From Flavobacteriales bacterium (GTDB lineage: Bacteria; Bacteroidota; Bacteroidia; Flavobacteriales_E; Vicingaceae), in contig CAJPFH010000045.1 in assembly GCA_905339165.1 (NCBI GenBank), positions 1 to 64,000 of the forward strand: a DNA stretch of 64,000 nucleotides, in the 5' to 3' direction. The translations under genes were made by a program, and so were the position numbers. Positions 1-8,199 of this stretch are shown here, one piece after another (within the stretch, counting starts at the first letter, position 1; each line of letters opens with the position of its first letter). A model generated the notes under the pieces. It saw only the letters and a program-made list of their open reading frames with translations. It did no database searches and was not told the origin of the DNA.

Positions 1-72
1 GTTGCGGTCTTTTTTACAGGTGGCAAACAGTACAAACACCAACAGCAGGTAAAGGAGTTTATGTGCTTTCAT
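1..72 (-). CDS. Lipoprotein N-terminus, partial
   Basis: The reverse strand opens at an ATG at 72 and runs off the left edge after 24 codons. The peptide has a short basic start (MKAHK), a run of Leu/Val/Phe, then ATC-KKD. This is the look of a Bacteroidota lipoprotein signal: a cysteine for lipidation followed by charged residues. Nothing of the mature protein is in the window, so no function can be given. Confidence 0.55.
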   Translation of the reverse strand, partial: MKAHKLLYLLLVFVLFATCKKDRN

Positions 73-115
73 CTTTTTTAATTTTTTGTTTCATCTTTCG
101 TGTTTAGTTACCTTC

Positions 116-202
116 CCCACAGATTCCGAAACAAGTTCGGAGTGAATAGTCTGCTCTCGTTTTGCGTCATGCTGAACTTGTTTCAGCATCTTTATGGTTC
201 GT
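116..202. repeat. REP-like repeat, copy 1
   Basis: About 87 bp that recur at 506-593 in the same orientation with a few substitutions and one extra base. Each copy holds two short palindromes: CCGAA...TTCGG near the left end, and ATGCTGAA...TTCAGCAT further right. The two copies bracket the GIY-YIG gene. Confidence 0.8.
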
Positions 203-491
203 CTATTCCATCAGAGATATCCTTTAAATCAGGGTTTAATGTTTTAATCAAATTCCATTTCCATTGTCTATGCCAGTTCTTTAGTTGTTTTTCTCTTTCA
301 ATAGCTGTCTTTATATCGGGTAATACTTCGAAATAAATCAAATATTTTAATTTGTATTTTTCTGTAAACTTTGAGCCTTCTCCTTTTCCGAATTTATGTT
401 CTTGAACCCTTCTTTCTATATCATTGGTAACTCCTATGTAAAGGGTTGTTCTTTTTAAATTGCTCATTATATAAACGTAACCGTATTTCAT
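192..491 (-). CDS. GIY-YIG nuclease superfamily protein
   Basis: A 99-residue single-domain protein of the small GIY-YIG (UPF0213-like) type. The first signature is YVYIMSN at residues 5-11 and the second is LYIGVTNDIERRVQEH at residues 17-32, with the family's conserved Tyr, Gly, Arg and His. A glutamate near the C-terminal third (IEREKQLKNW) fits the metal-binding position. The length is normal for the family. The gene lies alone between two copies of a palindromic repeat, and its 3' end runs into copy 1 (192-202). Known relatives are uncharacterised or act in DNA cleavage. The repeat association makes a role in spreading or processing that repeat conceivable, but this is inference. Confidence 0.88.
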   Translation of the reverse strand: MKYGYVYIMSNLKRTTLYIGVTNDIERRVQEHKFGKGEGSKFTEKYKLKYLIYFEVLPDIKTAIEREKQLKNWHRQWKWNLIKTLNPDLKDISDGIDEP

Positions 492-505
492 TTTTATTCT
501 TTCTA

Positions 506-593
506 CCCACAGATTCCGAAACCAGTTCGGAATGACTAGCCTGCTCCTCGTTTTGCGTCATGCTGAACTTGTTTCAGCATCTTTATGGTTCGT
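506..593. repeat. REP-like repeat, copy 2
   Basis: Second copy of the repeat at 116-202, same orientation. It begins CCCACAGATTCCGAAACCAG and ends CTTTATGGTTCGT, with the same two inner palindromes. It lies just upstream of the start codon of the GIY-YIG gene. Confidence 0.8.
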
Positions 594-653
594 ATAGCCT
601 CTTTTGTTATTATGCTTCATATTTCAACTTCCTGAATTCATATTTCCTTTCTC

Positions 654-693
654 AAAGGATTGCTTCGCTTGTGCCTCTCTCGCAATGACGTTA
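654..693. repeat. Second type of short palindromic repeat
   Basis: The stretch CAAAGGATTGCTTCGCTTGT followed by GCCTCTCTCGCAATGACG contains the inverted arms ATTGC and GCAAT. It resembles the dispersed 'GGATTGCTTCG...CGCAATGACG' elements familiar from Bacteroidota intergenic DNA, which I recall but could not search for. Only one copy is visible. The surrounding 594-772 is AT-rich, with loose TTTCATATTTCAACTTTC-like repetition and no credible gene. Confidence 0.4.
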
Positions 694-772
694 TGTACGG
701 TGTTCTGTTTCATATTTTACTTTTCCACATTTCAAGATTTTCATATTTCAGCTTTCATATCTCAACTTTCTT

Positions 773-1822
773 TTACCTCTGCTTTTCTTCCAACTTCTCC
801 AAGCGTTTGTTCAGTTCAATAATGTACAAGGCTTGTTCTTCTATTTGTTTGAGCAACCGGGTGTTCATGTCAGAAAGGCTTATGCCTTTTTCCATTACTT
901 CTTTTGCGCTGGGTATGTTGGGTAAATGTTGGTGTTGTTTTATGTATTTCTCTAATTCGTTTATGCTTTGTAATTTGTATTCGGAGGTAAAAACATAGTC
1001 GCACCAACCCAGTACTTTTACTCTTACATCCTTGGCTTCTACGTTGCCATTGCCCCACACCCGAAAAACATCTATTCCGTTGCATCCGTTCTCTGATTTG
1101 TTTGGGTTCAAAACCGAAAAAGCTTTTTCGGTTTCTTCGCTTTGGTTTATTTGCAATTTGGCTTGCGGACTAATTGTTCCTATCCCCACCTTCCCCGTGG
1201 TGTTTATACCATTTGCGGGCGAAATAAACAGCGTAGATAAATTACTATTAGTTCCTAACATAATGGAGTTAGGAATGTATTGTTGCAAATAAGGTCCGTT
1301 GGGCAAAACGCCCGTTCCGATAGCTACACTGTTTTTGGCATTAGCTTCAATGTTTATTCTATGTCCTACGGCTACGGAATAATCGCCCTTGGGGGTTATA
1401 TTCGGGCTGCCCACACCCGTACCTTTGATAATGGGATTCGGAATATCAAAATCGGCTTCGGGGTAAATTAAATGCGAAACAGTATTGACCACCAAGGAGC
1501 TATCGCCAAAATAAACTAAACTATCGCCTATACTTGGGGTAATGCGATGTACTTGCAACACATTAGAAAAAGTGGTATCGGTTATGTATGCGTTTTTTGC
1601 CACAAATAAATGTCCGTTTACCCGTAGGTTGTTATCTATGCGTGCCGAATCAGAAATAGTAATACTACTGTCAACGGTAAGGTTTCCGCTTATTTGGCTT
1701 TGCCCTATTACTTGAAAATTACAACTGGGAGTACTTGTGCCTACGCCTACAAAACCCGTATCGGGCAGGGTGTTGGGCAGGTTTTGGCTAATGGCCGAAG
1801 AGGTAAATATGCTCATAAGCAA
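773..1822 (-). CDS. Tail-fibre-like surface protein with coiled-coil C-terminus
   Basis: A ~349-residue secreted protein. Near the N-terminus is GFVGVGTSTP, followed by low-complexity beta-type segments (ISGNLTVDSSITISDSARI, NLRVNGHLFV) like those of trimeric fibre and adhesin proteins. A second GKVGIGTISPQAKLQI unit follows at about residues 210-225. The C-terminal ~90 residues carry the Bacteroidota-typical block VLGWCDYVF, HLPNIPSAKEVMEKGISL and a leucine-heptad coiled coil (LLKQIEEQALYIIELNKRLE). The in-frame starts (TTG 1822, ATG 1816) give a truncated signal peptide. A better signal starts at ATG 1896 but is separated by a frame break in a run of ten C (sense strand). Surface location is probable; the ligand is unknown. 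Confidence 0.75.
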   Translation of the reverse strand: MLMSIFTSSAISQNLPNTLPDTGFVGVGTSTPSCNFQVIGQSQISGNLTVDSSITISDSARIDNNLRVNGHLFVAKNAYITDTTFSNVLQVHRITPSIGDSLVYFGDSSLVVNTVSHLIYPEADFDIPNPIIKGTGVGSPNITPKGDYSVAVGHRINIEANAKNSVAIGTGVLPNGPYLQQYIPNSIMLGTNSNLSTLFISPANGINTTGKVGIGTISPQAKLQINQSEETEKAFSVLNPNKSENGCNGIDVFRVWGNGNVEAKDVRVKVLGWCDYVFTSEYKLQSINELEKYIKQHQHLPNIPSAKEVMEKGISLSDMNTRLLKQIEEQALYIIELNKRLEKLEEKQR

Positions 1823-1849
1823 GCATAATAAACTAATTTTTAGATAATT

Positions 1850-1859
1850 GGGGGGGGGG
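1850..1859. repeat. Poly-G tract at the start of a surface-protein gene
   Basis: Ten consecutive G (C on the coding strand) lie between the ATG at 1896-1894 and the signal-peptide region of the downstream ORF. With ten bases the ATG frame stops after 18 codons. With eleven it reads straight into the surface protein. Confidence 0.9.
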
Positions 1860-2015
1860 TAAATTTACCCTTCTTGTTTTTGTGTGGTGTTTGCATGGCG
1901 TAAATTTTTGTGCAAGTAAAGTTAACAAAATATTTTTGAGAATAGCAACTGGTTTAATGAGGTATTTAGTTAATTAATCTACTTTACATATTAGAAGAAT
2001 TTTCAATAAAAAAGT

Positions 2016-2131
2016 GTCAGTTCGAGTTTTTTCTGAAAGAAAAAGTATCGAGAACATTCCTTATTTATTAAAAATTTGTATTCTCGATAGAAATTTCACT
2101 CATTTCAATCGTGAAATTCACTCGAATTGAC
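2016..2131. repeat. Large imperfect palindrome (three-stem element)
   Basis: Outer arms GTCAGTTCGAG (2016-2026) and CTCGAATTGAC (2121-2131) pair with one G-T difference. Inside, TATCGAGAAC (2046-2055) pairs with ATTCTCGATA (2080-2089), and GAAATTTCAC (2090-2099) pairs with GTGAAATT (2111-2118). The layout is a closed stem with two inner hairpins, either a palindromic repeat unit or a structured RNA. It accounts for the middle of the 440-base gene-free stretch 1823-2262; the remainder is plain AT-rich sequence. Confidence 0.6.
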
Positions 2132-2238
2132 AAATTTCCTTTCAAATGCACAAGGGTTCTAATAACCACTTTATTGTATTAAAAAGGAAACCTGTATACT
2201 CAATAAGTTTGTACAACAAGTAATACAAATTAATTCAG

Positions 2239-2246
2239 TAGGTTTG
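2239..2246 (+). promoter_or_regulatory. Predicted -7 promoter box of holB
   Basis: TAGGTTTG matches the Bacteroidota -7 consensus TAnnTTTG exactly and lies 16 nt before the holB ATG, so the leader would be about 10 nt. No TTTG -33 box was found at the standard spacing. Confidence 0.4.
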
Positions 2247-2262
2247 AGGCAAGAAAAAAGGA

Positions 2263-3393
2263 ATGAAGTTTTCCGAAATAATAGGTCAGGAGGAAGTAAA
2301 ACAAAGACTACTTCAAACGATTACAGACAATCGCATCAGCCATGCACAATTGTTTTTTGGCAAAGAGGGAACGGGATCTCTACCCTTGGCTTTAGCGTAT
2401 GCCCAATATATTTTTTGCACGCAAAAAACCGAAACCGATTCTTGTGGCTCTTGTCCATCGTGTATCAAAATGCAAAAATTAATTCATCCCGATTTGCATC
2501 TCTTTTTTCCGGTAACTACCACCGAAAAAATAAAAACCAAACCCATCAGTAGTTTTTTTATTGCTGAATGGAGAAAGAGTTTTTTGAAAAATCCCTATTT
2601 GAGTTTAGCACAATGGCTGGAAAATATTGGTTCTGAAAATAAACAAGGAAATATTTCGGTAGAAGAGAGTGCCGAAATAATAAAAGCATTAAACCTAAAA
2701 CCCTACGAAGCAGAGTATCGCATTTTGGTAATTTGGATGGCCGAACGCATGAACATTGCAGCCGCCAACAAGCTCCTTAAAGTATTGGAAGAGCCTCCCG
2801 AAAAAACCGTTTTTTTATTAGTGGTAGAAGACTACGATAAACTGTTGCCCACTATTGTTTCTCGCACTCAACTAGTAAAAATTACCTCTCTAAAAGAGAA
2901 AGAAATAGCCGAAAAACTTAAAGAAGATTATCAGCTAAACCCTGAAACCGCCACGCAGGTAGCCCTTATGGCCGATGGCAACTATGCAGAAGCCTTAACA
3001 TTAATAGAGAAAGAAGAAGAAATATCCTCTCAGTTTAACCTGTTTATTACTTGGTTTCGGTACGCATTTGCCGGAAAAATCCCCGAAATGATTAGGTGGA
3101 GCGAAAGTACAGCCGGTTTACCTAGAGAAAGTATGAAAAACTTTTTACAATACACTACCCGAATGCTTAGAGAGTGTATGGTAATACGTTACCACATAAA
3201 CTATTTGGCAAAAACAGAAGGAGAAACAAAAGAAAGCCTTTCCAAACTCTCGAAATTTGTAAACGAAAAAAATATTATTCCTTTAACCACCGAAATAAGC
3301 AAGGCTATAGCGGATTTAGAACGAAATGCCAATGCAAAAATTTTGTTGCTCGATTTGAGTTTTAAGATAGCCAAATTACTTAAAGCGAATTAA
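2263..3393 (+). CDS. holB: DNA polymerase III subunit delta'
   Basis: A clamp-loader AAA+ subunit of 376 residues. The start MKFSEIIGQEEVKQRL and SHAQLFFGKEGTGSL are diagnostic. The P-loop is degenerate (no GKT), as expected for delta', which does not hydrolyse ATP. A zinc-finger segment with CGSCPSC is near residues 65-72. NKLLKVLEEPPEKTVFLLV and TIVSRTQ follow; the classical SRC motif is SRT here. The gene is followed 34 nt later by ricT, an order also known from Bacillus (holB-yaaT), which supports both calls. Confident on family. Confidence 0.92.
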   Translation: MKFSEIIGQEEVKQRLLQTITDNRISHAQLFFGKEGTGSLPLALAYAQYIFCTQKTETDSCGSCPSCIKMQKLIHPDLHLFFPVTTTEKIKTKPISSFFIAEWRKSFLKNPYLSLAQWLENIGSENKQGNISVEESAEIIKALNLKPYEAEYRILVIWMAERMNIAAANKLLKVLEEPPEKTVFLLVVEDYDKLLPTIVSRTQLVKITSLKEKEIAEKLKEDYQLNPETATQVALMADGNYAEALTLIEKEEEISSQFNLFITWFRYAFAGKIPEMIRWSESTAGLPRESMKNFLQYTTRMLRECMVIRYHINYLAKTEGETKESLSKLSKFVNEKNIIPLTTEISKAIADLERNANAKILLLDLSFKIAKLLKAN

Positions 3394-3427
3394 GTAACTT
3401 TGTCGCTTACTAAATGCAGGAACAAGT

Positions 3428-4603
3428 ATGGAATGTTTATCATGTGCCAATAACAACGGGAGCGGAACCCCTGCCGGCTGCAAAAACAATGGACTTTGTG
3501 CCAGTGGAGGTTGCAATAAACTAAATGTATTTAACTGGCTTGCGGGCATGGAATTACCGCACGGAATAAAACCCTTTGATTGTGTAGAAGTACGCTTTAA
3601 AAACAGCCGTAAAGAGTTTTTTCGTAATGTAAACGAAATAGAACTGAAAGAAGGCGATGCTGTTGCCGTAGAAGGCTCTCCGGGGCACGATATTGGAGTG
3701 GTTTCTTTAACCGGTGAACTGGTAAAACTACAAATGAGCAAAAGAAATGTAAAACCCAATTCGGCCGATATTAAAAAATTATACCGAATCGCAAGACAAA
3801 AAGATATAGACAAGTGGCAGGAATCTAGAAATAAAGAACAAAAAGTAATGGAACGCTCTCGCCAGTTAGCGTTGCAACTAAATTTGGAAATGAAAATAAG
3901 CGATGTGGAATTTCAGGGCGATGGAACCAAAGTAATATTTTACTACACAGCCGAAGGAAGAGTTGATTTCAGAGAGCTAATAAAAAAATATGCCGAAGAA
4001 TTTAAAGTACGCATCGAAATGAAACAAATTGGCATGCGTCAGGAAGCAAGTCGTTTGGGAGGTATTGGTTCTTGCGGCAGAGAATTGTGTTGCTCTACCT
4101 GGCTTACCGATTTTCGTTCGGTTTCTACGGCTGCTGCACGTTACCAACAACTTTCTCTAAACCCCATGAAACTGGCCGGACAGTGCGGAAAACTAAAATG
4201 CTGCCTAAACTACGAACTCGATGCGTATGTAGAATCTATGCGTGATTTTCCCAATACCGAAATAAAATTAGAAACGAAAAGAGGAGCCGCTTTTTTTCAA
4301 AAATTAGATGTGTTTAAAAGAAAAATGTGGTACTCTTATTTCGAAAATCCGGGCGATTTTATTGAGCTGCCATTACCTCGTGTAAAAGAAGTAATAGAAA
4401 TGAACTCTAAAGGAAACAAACCCGATGAGCTTCTCGAAAAAATTTCGATTCCGGTACGCAAACTCCCCGACTTTGAAAACGTGGTAGGGCAAGATAGCCT
4501 CACTCGTTTCGATAAGAAAAAAGGAAAAAAGAAAAAATATTTTAACAAGCAGGGAAACAATAACAAAAATAAATCCCCTAAAAATAACCGCCCCACAAAG
4601 TGA
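3428..4603 (+). CDS. ricT: PSP1/RicT-family regulatory iron-sulfur protein
   Basis: A 391-residue PSP1-domain protein related to RicT (YaaT), which in Bacillus forms a Y-complex that modulates RNA cleavage and phosphorelay. The N-terminus is cysteine-rich (MECLSCANN..., CKNNGLCASGGCN). The PSP1 core has the characteristic motifs EVRFKNSRKEFF, RQEASRLGGIGSCGRELCC and MKLAGQCGKLKCCLNYE, whose cysteines are candidate Fe-S ligands. The C-terminal ~40 residues form a Lys/Asn-rich tail. The stop overlaps the GTG start of gldH by four bases, so the two are translationally coupled. The function in Bacteroidota is unestablished. Confidence 0.88.
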   Translation: MECLSCANNNGSGTPAGCKNNGLCASGGCNKLNVFNWLAGMELPHGIKPFDCVEVRFKNSRKEFFRNVNEIELKEGDAVAVEGSPGHDIGVVSLTGELVKLQMSKRNVKPNSADIKKLYRIARQKDIDKWQESRNKEQKVMERSRQLALQLNLEMKISDVEFQGDGTKVIFYYTAEGRVDFRELIKKYAEEFKVRIEMKQIGMRQEASRLGGIGSCGRELCCSTWLTDFRSVSTAAARYQQLSLNPMKLAGQCGKLKCCLNYELDAYVESMRDFPNTEIKLETKRGAAFFQKLDVFKRKMWYSYFENPGDFIELPLPRVKEVIEMNSKGNKPDELLEKISIPVRKLPDFENVVGQDSLTRFDKKKGKKKKYFNKQGNNNKNKSPKNNRPTK

Positions 4604-5073
4604 AAAATAGTGCCTCATACATCTTTTTATTCTTTCTAAGCTTGGTGTTTTTAGCTTGCGATAAAAACAGAGTGTTCGAACAAAATATAACGGTAGAAGG
4701 AGGCTCTTGGGCAATGGACAACATGGCCACATTTGAATTTGAAATAACCGATACTTTGGCCGAATACAACATTCTAATTAATATTCGCAATCGCAACGAT
4801 TACCCCTATAACAACATTTATCTTTTTTTACAACTTACTGCACCCGATGGAAAAAAAGCCACCGATACCTTAAACTGTTTACTTGCCGATGAAAAAGGCC
4901 GATTTCTTGGAAAGAGTGCAGGTAATTTATGGGATAACCGCATTCCATACAAATGGGGTGTAAAGTTTCCGATGCCTGGCAAATACAAAGTAAATTACAT
5001 ACAAGCAATGCGACACGAAAAATTGGAAGCCATTACCGATGTAGGATTACGCATAGAAAAAAATAGTAAATAG
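4600..5073 (+). CDS. gldH: Gliding motility lipoprotein GldH
   Basis: A 157-residue lipoprotein. The signal peptide ends LVFLAC-DK, giving a lipidated cysteine at about residue 20. The mature part has the GldH pattern: ITDTLAEYNILINIRNRNDYPYNNIYLF, then DTLNCLLAD..GRFLGKSAGNLWDN and the C-terminal MPGKYKVNYIQAMR. GldH is needed for gliding in Flavobacterium and belongs to the set linked to type IX secretion. The start is GTG at 4600, overlapping the ricT stop as GTGA. Only one base separates it from the PBP1A gene. Confidence 0.9.
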   Translation: MKNSASYIFLFFLSLVFLACDKNRVFEQNITVEGGSWAMDNMATFEFEITDTLAEYNILINIRNRNDYPYNNIYLFLQLTAPDGKKATDTLNCLLADEKGRFLGKSAGNLWDNRIPYKWGVKFPMPGKYKVNYIQAMRHEKLEAITDVGLRIEKNSK

Positions 5074-5074
5074 T

Positions 5075-7471
5075 ATGCTGAAAAAAACAGTAAAATATTT
5101 ATGGATTCTTTTTGGTGGCTGTTTTTTAATGTTCCTATTTGTTATGCTTTGTGCCGGAAATGGCTGGCTGGGGTTTCAACCGCTCCCTTCATTCGAAGAA
5201 TTGGAAAACCCCAAAAGCAATTTAGCCAGCGAAATTCTTTCGGCCGATGGTAAAACACTAGGTCGTTACTTTAAAGAGAATCGCGTTAATATCCGTTATT
5301 CTGATTTATCTCCGCATCTTATTACCTCCTTGGTAGCAACTGAAGACGAACGTTTTTATAATCATTCCGGAATCGATTTCAGAGGCTTGGTAAGAGCTGT
5401 GGTAAAACTAGGAAAAGCAGGAGGAGCCAGCACCATTACACAACAATTGGCGAAAATGCTTTTTAACGAACCTGCCAGTAATATGGCAGAACGCATTATG
5501 CAAAAATTACAGGAATGGATTATTGCCGTACGTTTAGAAAGATATTATACCAAAGAAGAAATTATAGCCATGTACTTCAATCGCCTCGATTTTGTAAACA
5601 ATGCCGTAGGCGTAAAATCAGCGGCCAATGTGTATTTTAGCAAAGAACCCAACGAATTGTTATTGGAAGAAGCCGCTATGTTGGTTGGTATGGCAAAAAA
5701 CCCCTCCCTTTTTAATCCTGTAAAAAGACCCGATACCACCATGTTTCGCAGAAATGTGGTTTTAGCACAAATGGTAAAAAATAACACTCTTTCAAAAAAT
5801 GAATTTGATTCACTAAAAGCCGTTCCCTTAAAATTAAATTATAAAGTAGTAGACCATAAAGAAGGAATTGCCCCGTATTTCAGAGAAGTATTAAGAATAG
5901 AACTAGATGTCCTCTTTAAAGAAAAAGATGAAAATGGACATTACAAATTAGCAAAGAAAGATGGCACTCCTTATGACATTTACAAAGACGGATTAAAAAT
6001 TTATACCACCATACATTCCAGAATGCAAGAATATGCCGAATGGGCAGTGCAGGAGCACCTGAAAACACATTTACAACCGGCCCTTTTCAACGATTTAAAA
6101 AGGAAAAAAAATGCCCCTTTCGATTCGCGCGTTTCGCAACGAGAAATAAAACAAATTTTAGATATTGCCATAAAACGTTCGCAACGCTACCGAATTTTTA
6201 TAGGTAATGAATGCCCAAAATGCAACCGAAGAGGAAAATCGATTGAAAAAATTAAAGAAGGCAAAAGTAATTTTTACCATTGCACTTCCAGCGATTGCAA
6301 TACCCAATGGCGAGCTTTACCCTCCGATTCGCTCGATGCCTATTTTGGAAAAAGAACAAAAATGACGGTATTTACATGGAATGGCGATAAAGACACTCTT
6401 CTTGCCCCTATCGATTCTATACGCTATTACAAAAGTTTTTTACAAGCCGGGCTAATGAGTATGGAGCCCCAAACCGGGTATATCCGTGCGTGGGTAGGAG
6501 GAATCAATTTTAAACACTTTGCTTTCGACCATGTATACCAGGCCAAGCGTCAAGTGGGCTCTACATTTAAACCCATTGTATACTCAGTGGCGATGCGAGA
6601 TGGTTTTTCTCCTTGCTACGAATTACCTAACGTACAATATACCTTTAGAAAAGGAGAGTTTGGTTTATTGCAAGATTGGACACCCAAAAATTCTGAGCCT
6701 GATTACGGGTACAATGTAACCCTCAAATATGCATTAGCGAACTCTCTGAATACTGTTACCGCATGGATTATGAAACGCTTTGGCCCGCAAACTGTTGTGG
6801 ATATGGCCCGCGATTTAGGCATTACAAGTCACCTAGAACCCGTTCCTTCATTGTGTTTAGGCGTTGCCGATTTAAATGTATATGAACTTACCGGAGCCAA
6901 TTCCACCTTTGCAAATAAAGGAGTTTGGATTCAGCCTACCTACCTAATGAGAATAGAGGATAAACACGGAAATGTTATCAAAGAATTTATTCCAAAAAGT
7001 AAAGAAGCACTCGATGAACAATCGGCATATGTGATGGTACAGCTTATGAAAGGCGTTGTTGATGGAGCTTACAATAAAGCTAAAGGAAAAACCACAGGTA
7101 CCGGTATGCGATTGCGGGGAAGCGTTACCAAAGATCGTCCCTATGTTGGATTCAGAAACCCCATTGCAGCCAAAACGGGTACTACACAAAATAACTCCGA
7201 TGCATGGTTTATGGGCTTAACTCCAGATTTGGTAACAGGAGTATGGGTAGGTGCCGAAGATCGCAGTGTGCGTTTTTCTTCTACCTATTATGGACAAGGA
7301 GCCAATATGGGCTTACCTATTTGGGGCTATTATATGCAAAAAGTTTTTGCCGATACCAAACTTAAATACTCTCAAGGAGATTTTGAGAAACCAGAAACTC
7401 CTATAAAAGTAGAACTCGATTGCAGCATTTATCAACAACAAAACACAGGCGAAGAAGATTTTAATAAATAA
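5075..7471 (+). CDS. Penicillin-binding protein 1A (class A, bifunctional)
   Basis: A 798-residue peptidoglycan glycosyltransferase/transpeptidase. One N-terminal membrane helix (residues 8-29) is followed by a GT51 domain with EDERFYNHSGID and GGASTITQQLAKML. The transpeptidase domain has STFK (nucleophile Ser496), a SLN motif (ALANSLNT) and KTGT (Lys700). Unusually, about residues 380-410 between the domains hold CPKC and then HC..SDC, resembling a zinc ribbon. The gene is last in the holB-ricT-gldH run. The two enzymatic roles are well supported; the role of the inserted cysteine knuckle is not known to me. Confidence 0.93.
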   Translation: MLKKTVKYLWILFGGCFLMFLFVMLCAGNGWLGFQPLPSFEELENPKSNLASEILSADGKTLGRYFKENRVNIRYSDLSPHLITSLVATEDERFYNHSGIDFRGLVRAVVKLGKAGGASTITQQLAKMLFNEPASNMAERIMQKLQEWIIAVRLERYYTKEEIIAMYFNRLDFVNNAVGVKSAANVYFSKEPNELLLEEAAMLVGMAKNPSLFNPVKRPDTTMFRRNVVLAQMVKNNTLSKNEFDSLKAVPLKLNYKVVDHKEGIAPYFREVLRIELDVLFKEKDENGHYKLAKKDGTPYDIYKDGLKIYTTIHSRMQEYAEWAVQEHLKTHLQPALFNDLKRKKNAPFDSRVSQREIKQILDIAIKRSQRYRIFIGNECPKCNRRGKSIEKIKEGKSNFYHCTSSDCNTQWRALPSDSLDAYFGKRTKMTVFTWNGDKDTLLAPIDSIRYYKSFLQAGLMSMEPQTGYIRAWVGGINFKHFAFDHVYQAKRQVGSTFKPIVYSVAMRDGFSPCYELPNVQYTFRKGEFGLLQDWTPKNSEPDYGYNVTLKYALANSLNTVTAWIMKRFGPQTVVDMARDLGITSHLEPVPSLCLGVADLNVYELTGANSTFANKGVWIQPTYLMRIEDKHGNVIKEFIPKSKEALDEQSAYVMVQLMKGVVDGAYNKAKGKTTGTGMRLRGSVTKDRPYVGFRNPIAAKTGTTQNNSDAWFMGLTPDLVTGVWVGAEDRSVRFSSTYYGQGANMGLPIWGYYMQKVFADTKLKYSQGDFEKPETPIKVELDCSIYQQQNTGEEDFNK

Positions 7472-7479
7472 CTATTTCT

Positions 7480-8190
7480 ATGAATAAAACCGTAGCAAAC
7501 GCAGAAGAAGCCATTAAAGGAATAACAGACAATATGGTGCTTGGCCTTGGAGGCTTTGGCCTATGCGGAATTCCGGAAAATTGCATTTCTGCTATTGTAA
7601 ACAAAGGTATTAAAAATTTAACCTGTATCTCTAACAATGCAGGGGTAGATGATTTTGGAATTGGTTTAATGCTCCAAAAAAAACAAGTTAAAAAAATGAT
7701 TTCCTCTTACGTAGGAGAGAATGCCGAATTTGAACGTCAGCTTTTAAGCGGTGAGTTAGAGGTAGATTTAATTCCGCAAGGCACATTGGCTACACGCCTA
7801 ATGGCATCCGGATACGGAATGCCTGCTATATATACTCCTGCCGGTGTAGGCACTGAAATTGCAAACGGAAAAGAATCGAGAAAATTTATTTTTAACGGAG
7901 AAGAAAAAGAATACCTTATGGAACATGCCTTTGAAATAGATTATTCTATTGTAAAAGCTTGGAAAGGCGATACCATGGGCAATTTAATTTTTAAAGCCAC
8001 TTCACGCAATTTTAATCCACTCATTGCCATGGCAGGTAAAATTACCATTGCCGAGGTAGAAGAGTTGGTGCCTGCCGGAAAATTAGACCCCGACCATATT
8101 CATTTGCCGGGCATATACGTTCACCGCATTTTTCAGGGAGGGAATTACGAAAAGCGAATAGAACAACGTACTCTCAGAAAAAAAGTGTAA
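7480..8190 (+). CDS. scoA: 3-oxoacid CoA-transferase subunit A
   Basis: A 236-residue alpha subunit of the succinyl-CoA:3-ketoacid CoA-transferase family, which activates acetoacetate or related acids with CoA. It shows the family glycine signature GLGGFGLCGIPENCI (residues 22-36), then NNAGVDDFGIGLML and KTS-type segment PAIYTPAGVGTEIANGKE. Length is standard. Its partner subunit B (9995-10651) is separated from it by a 1.8-kb membrane glycosyltransferase gene in the same direction, which is unusual for a pair normally adjacent. Confidence 0.93.
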   Translation: MNKTVANAEEAIKGITDNMVLGLGGFGLCGIPENCISAIVNKGIKNLTCISNNAGVDDFGIGLMLQKKQVKKMISSYVGENAEFERQLLSGELEVDLIPQGTLATRLMASGYGMPAIYTPAGVGTEIANGKESRKFIFNGEEKEYLMEHAFEIDYSIVKAWKGDTMGNLIFKATSRNFNPLIAMAGKITIAEVEELVPAGKLDPDHIHLPGIYVHRIFQGGNYEKRIEQRTLRKKV

Positions 8191-8199
8191 CCCGCACTT

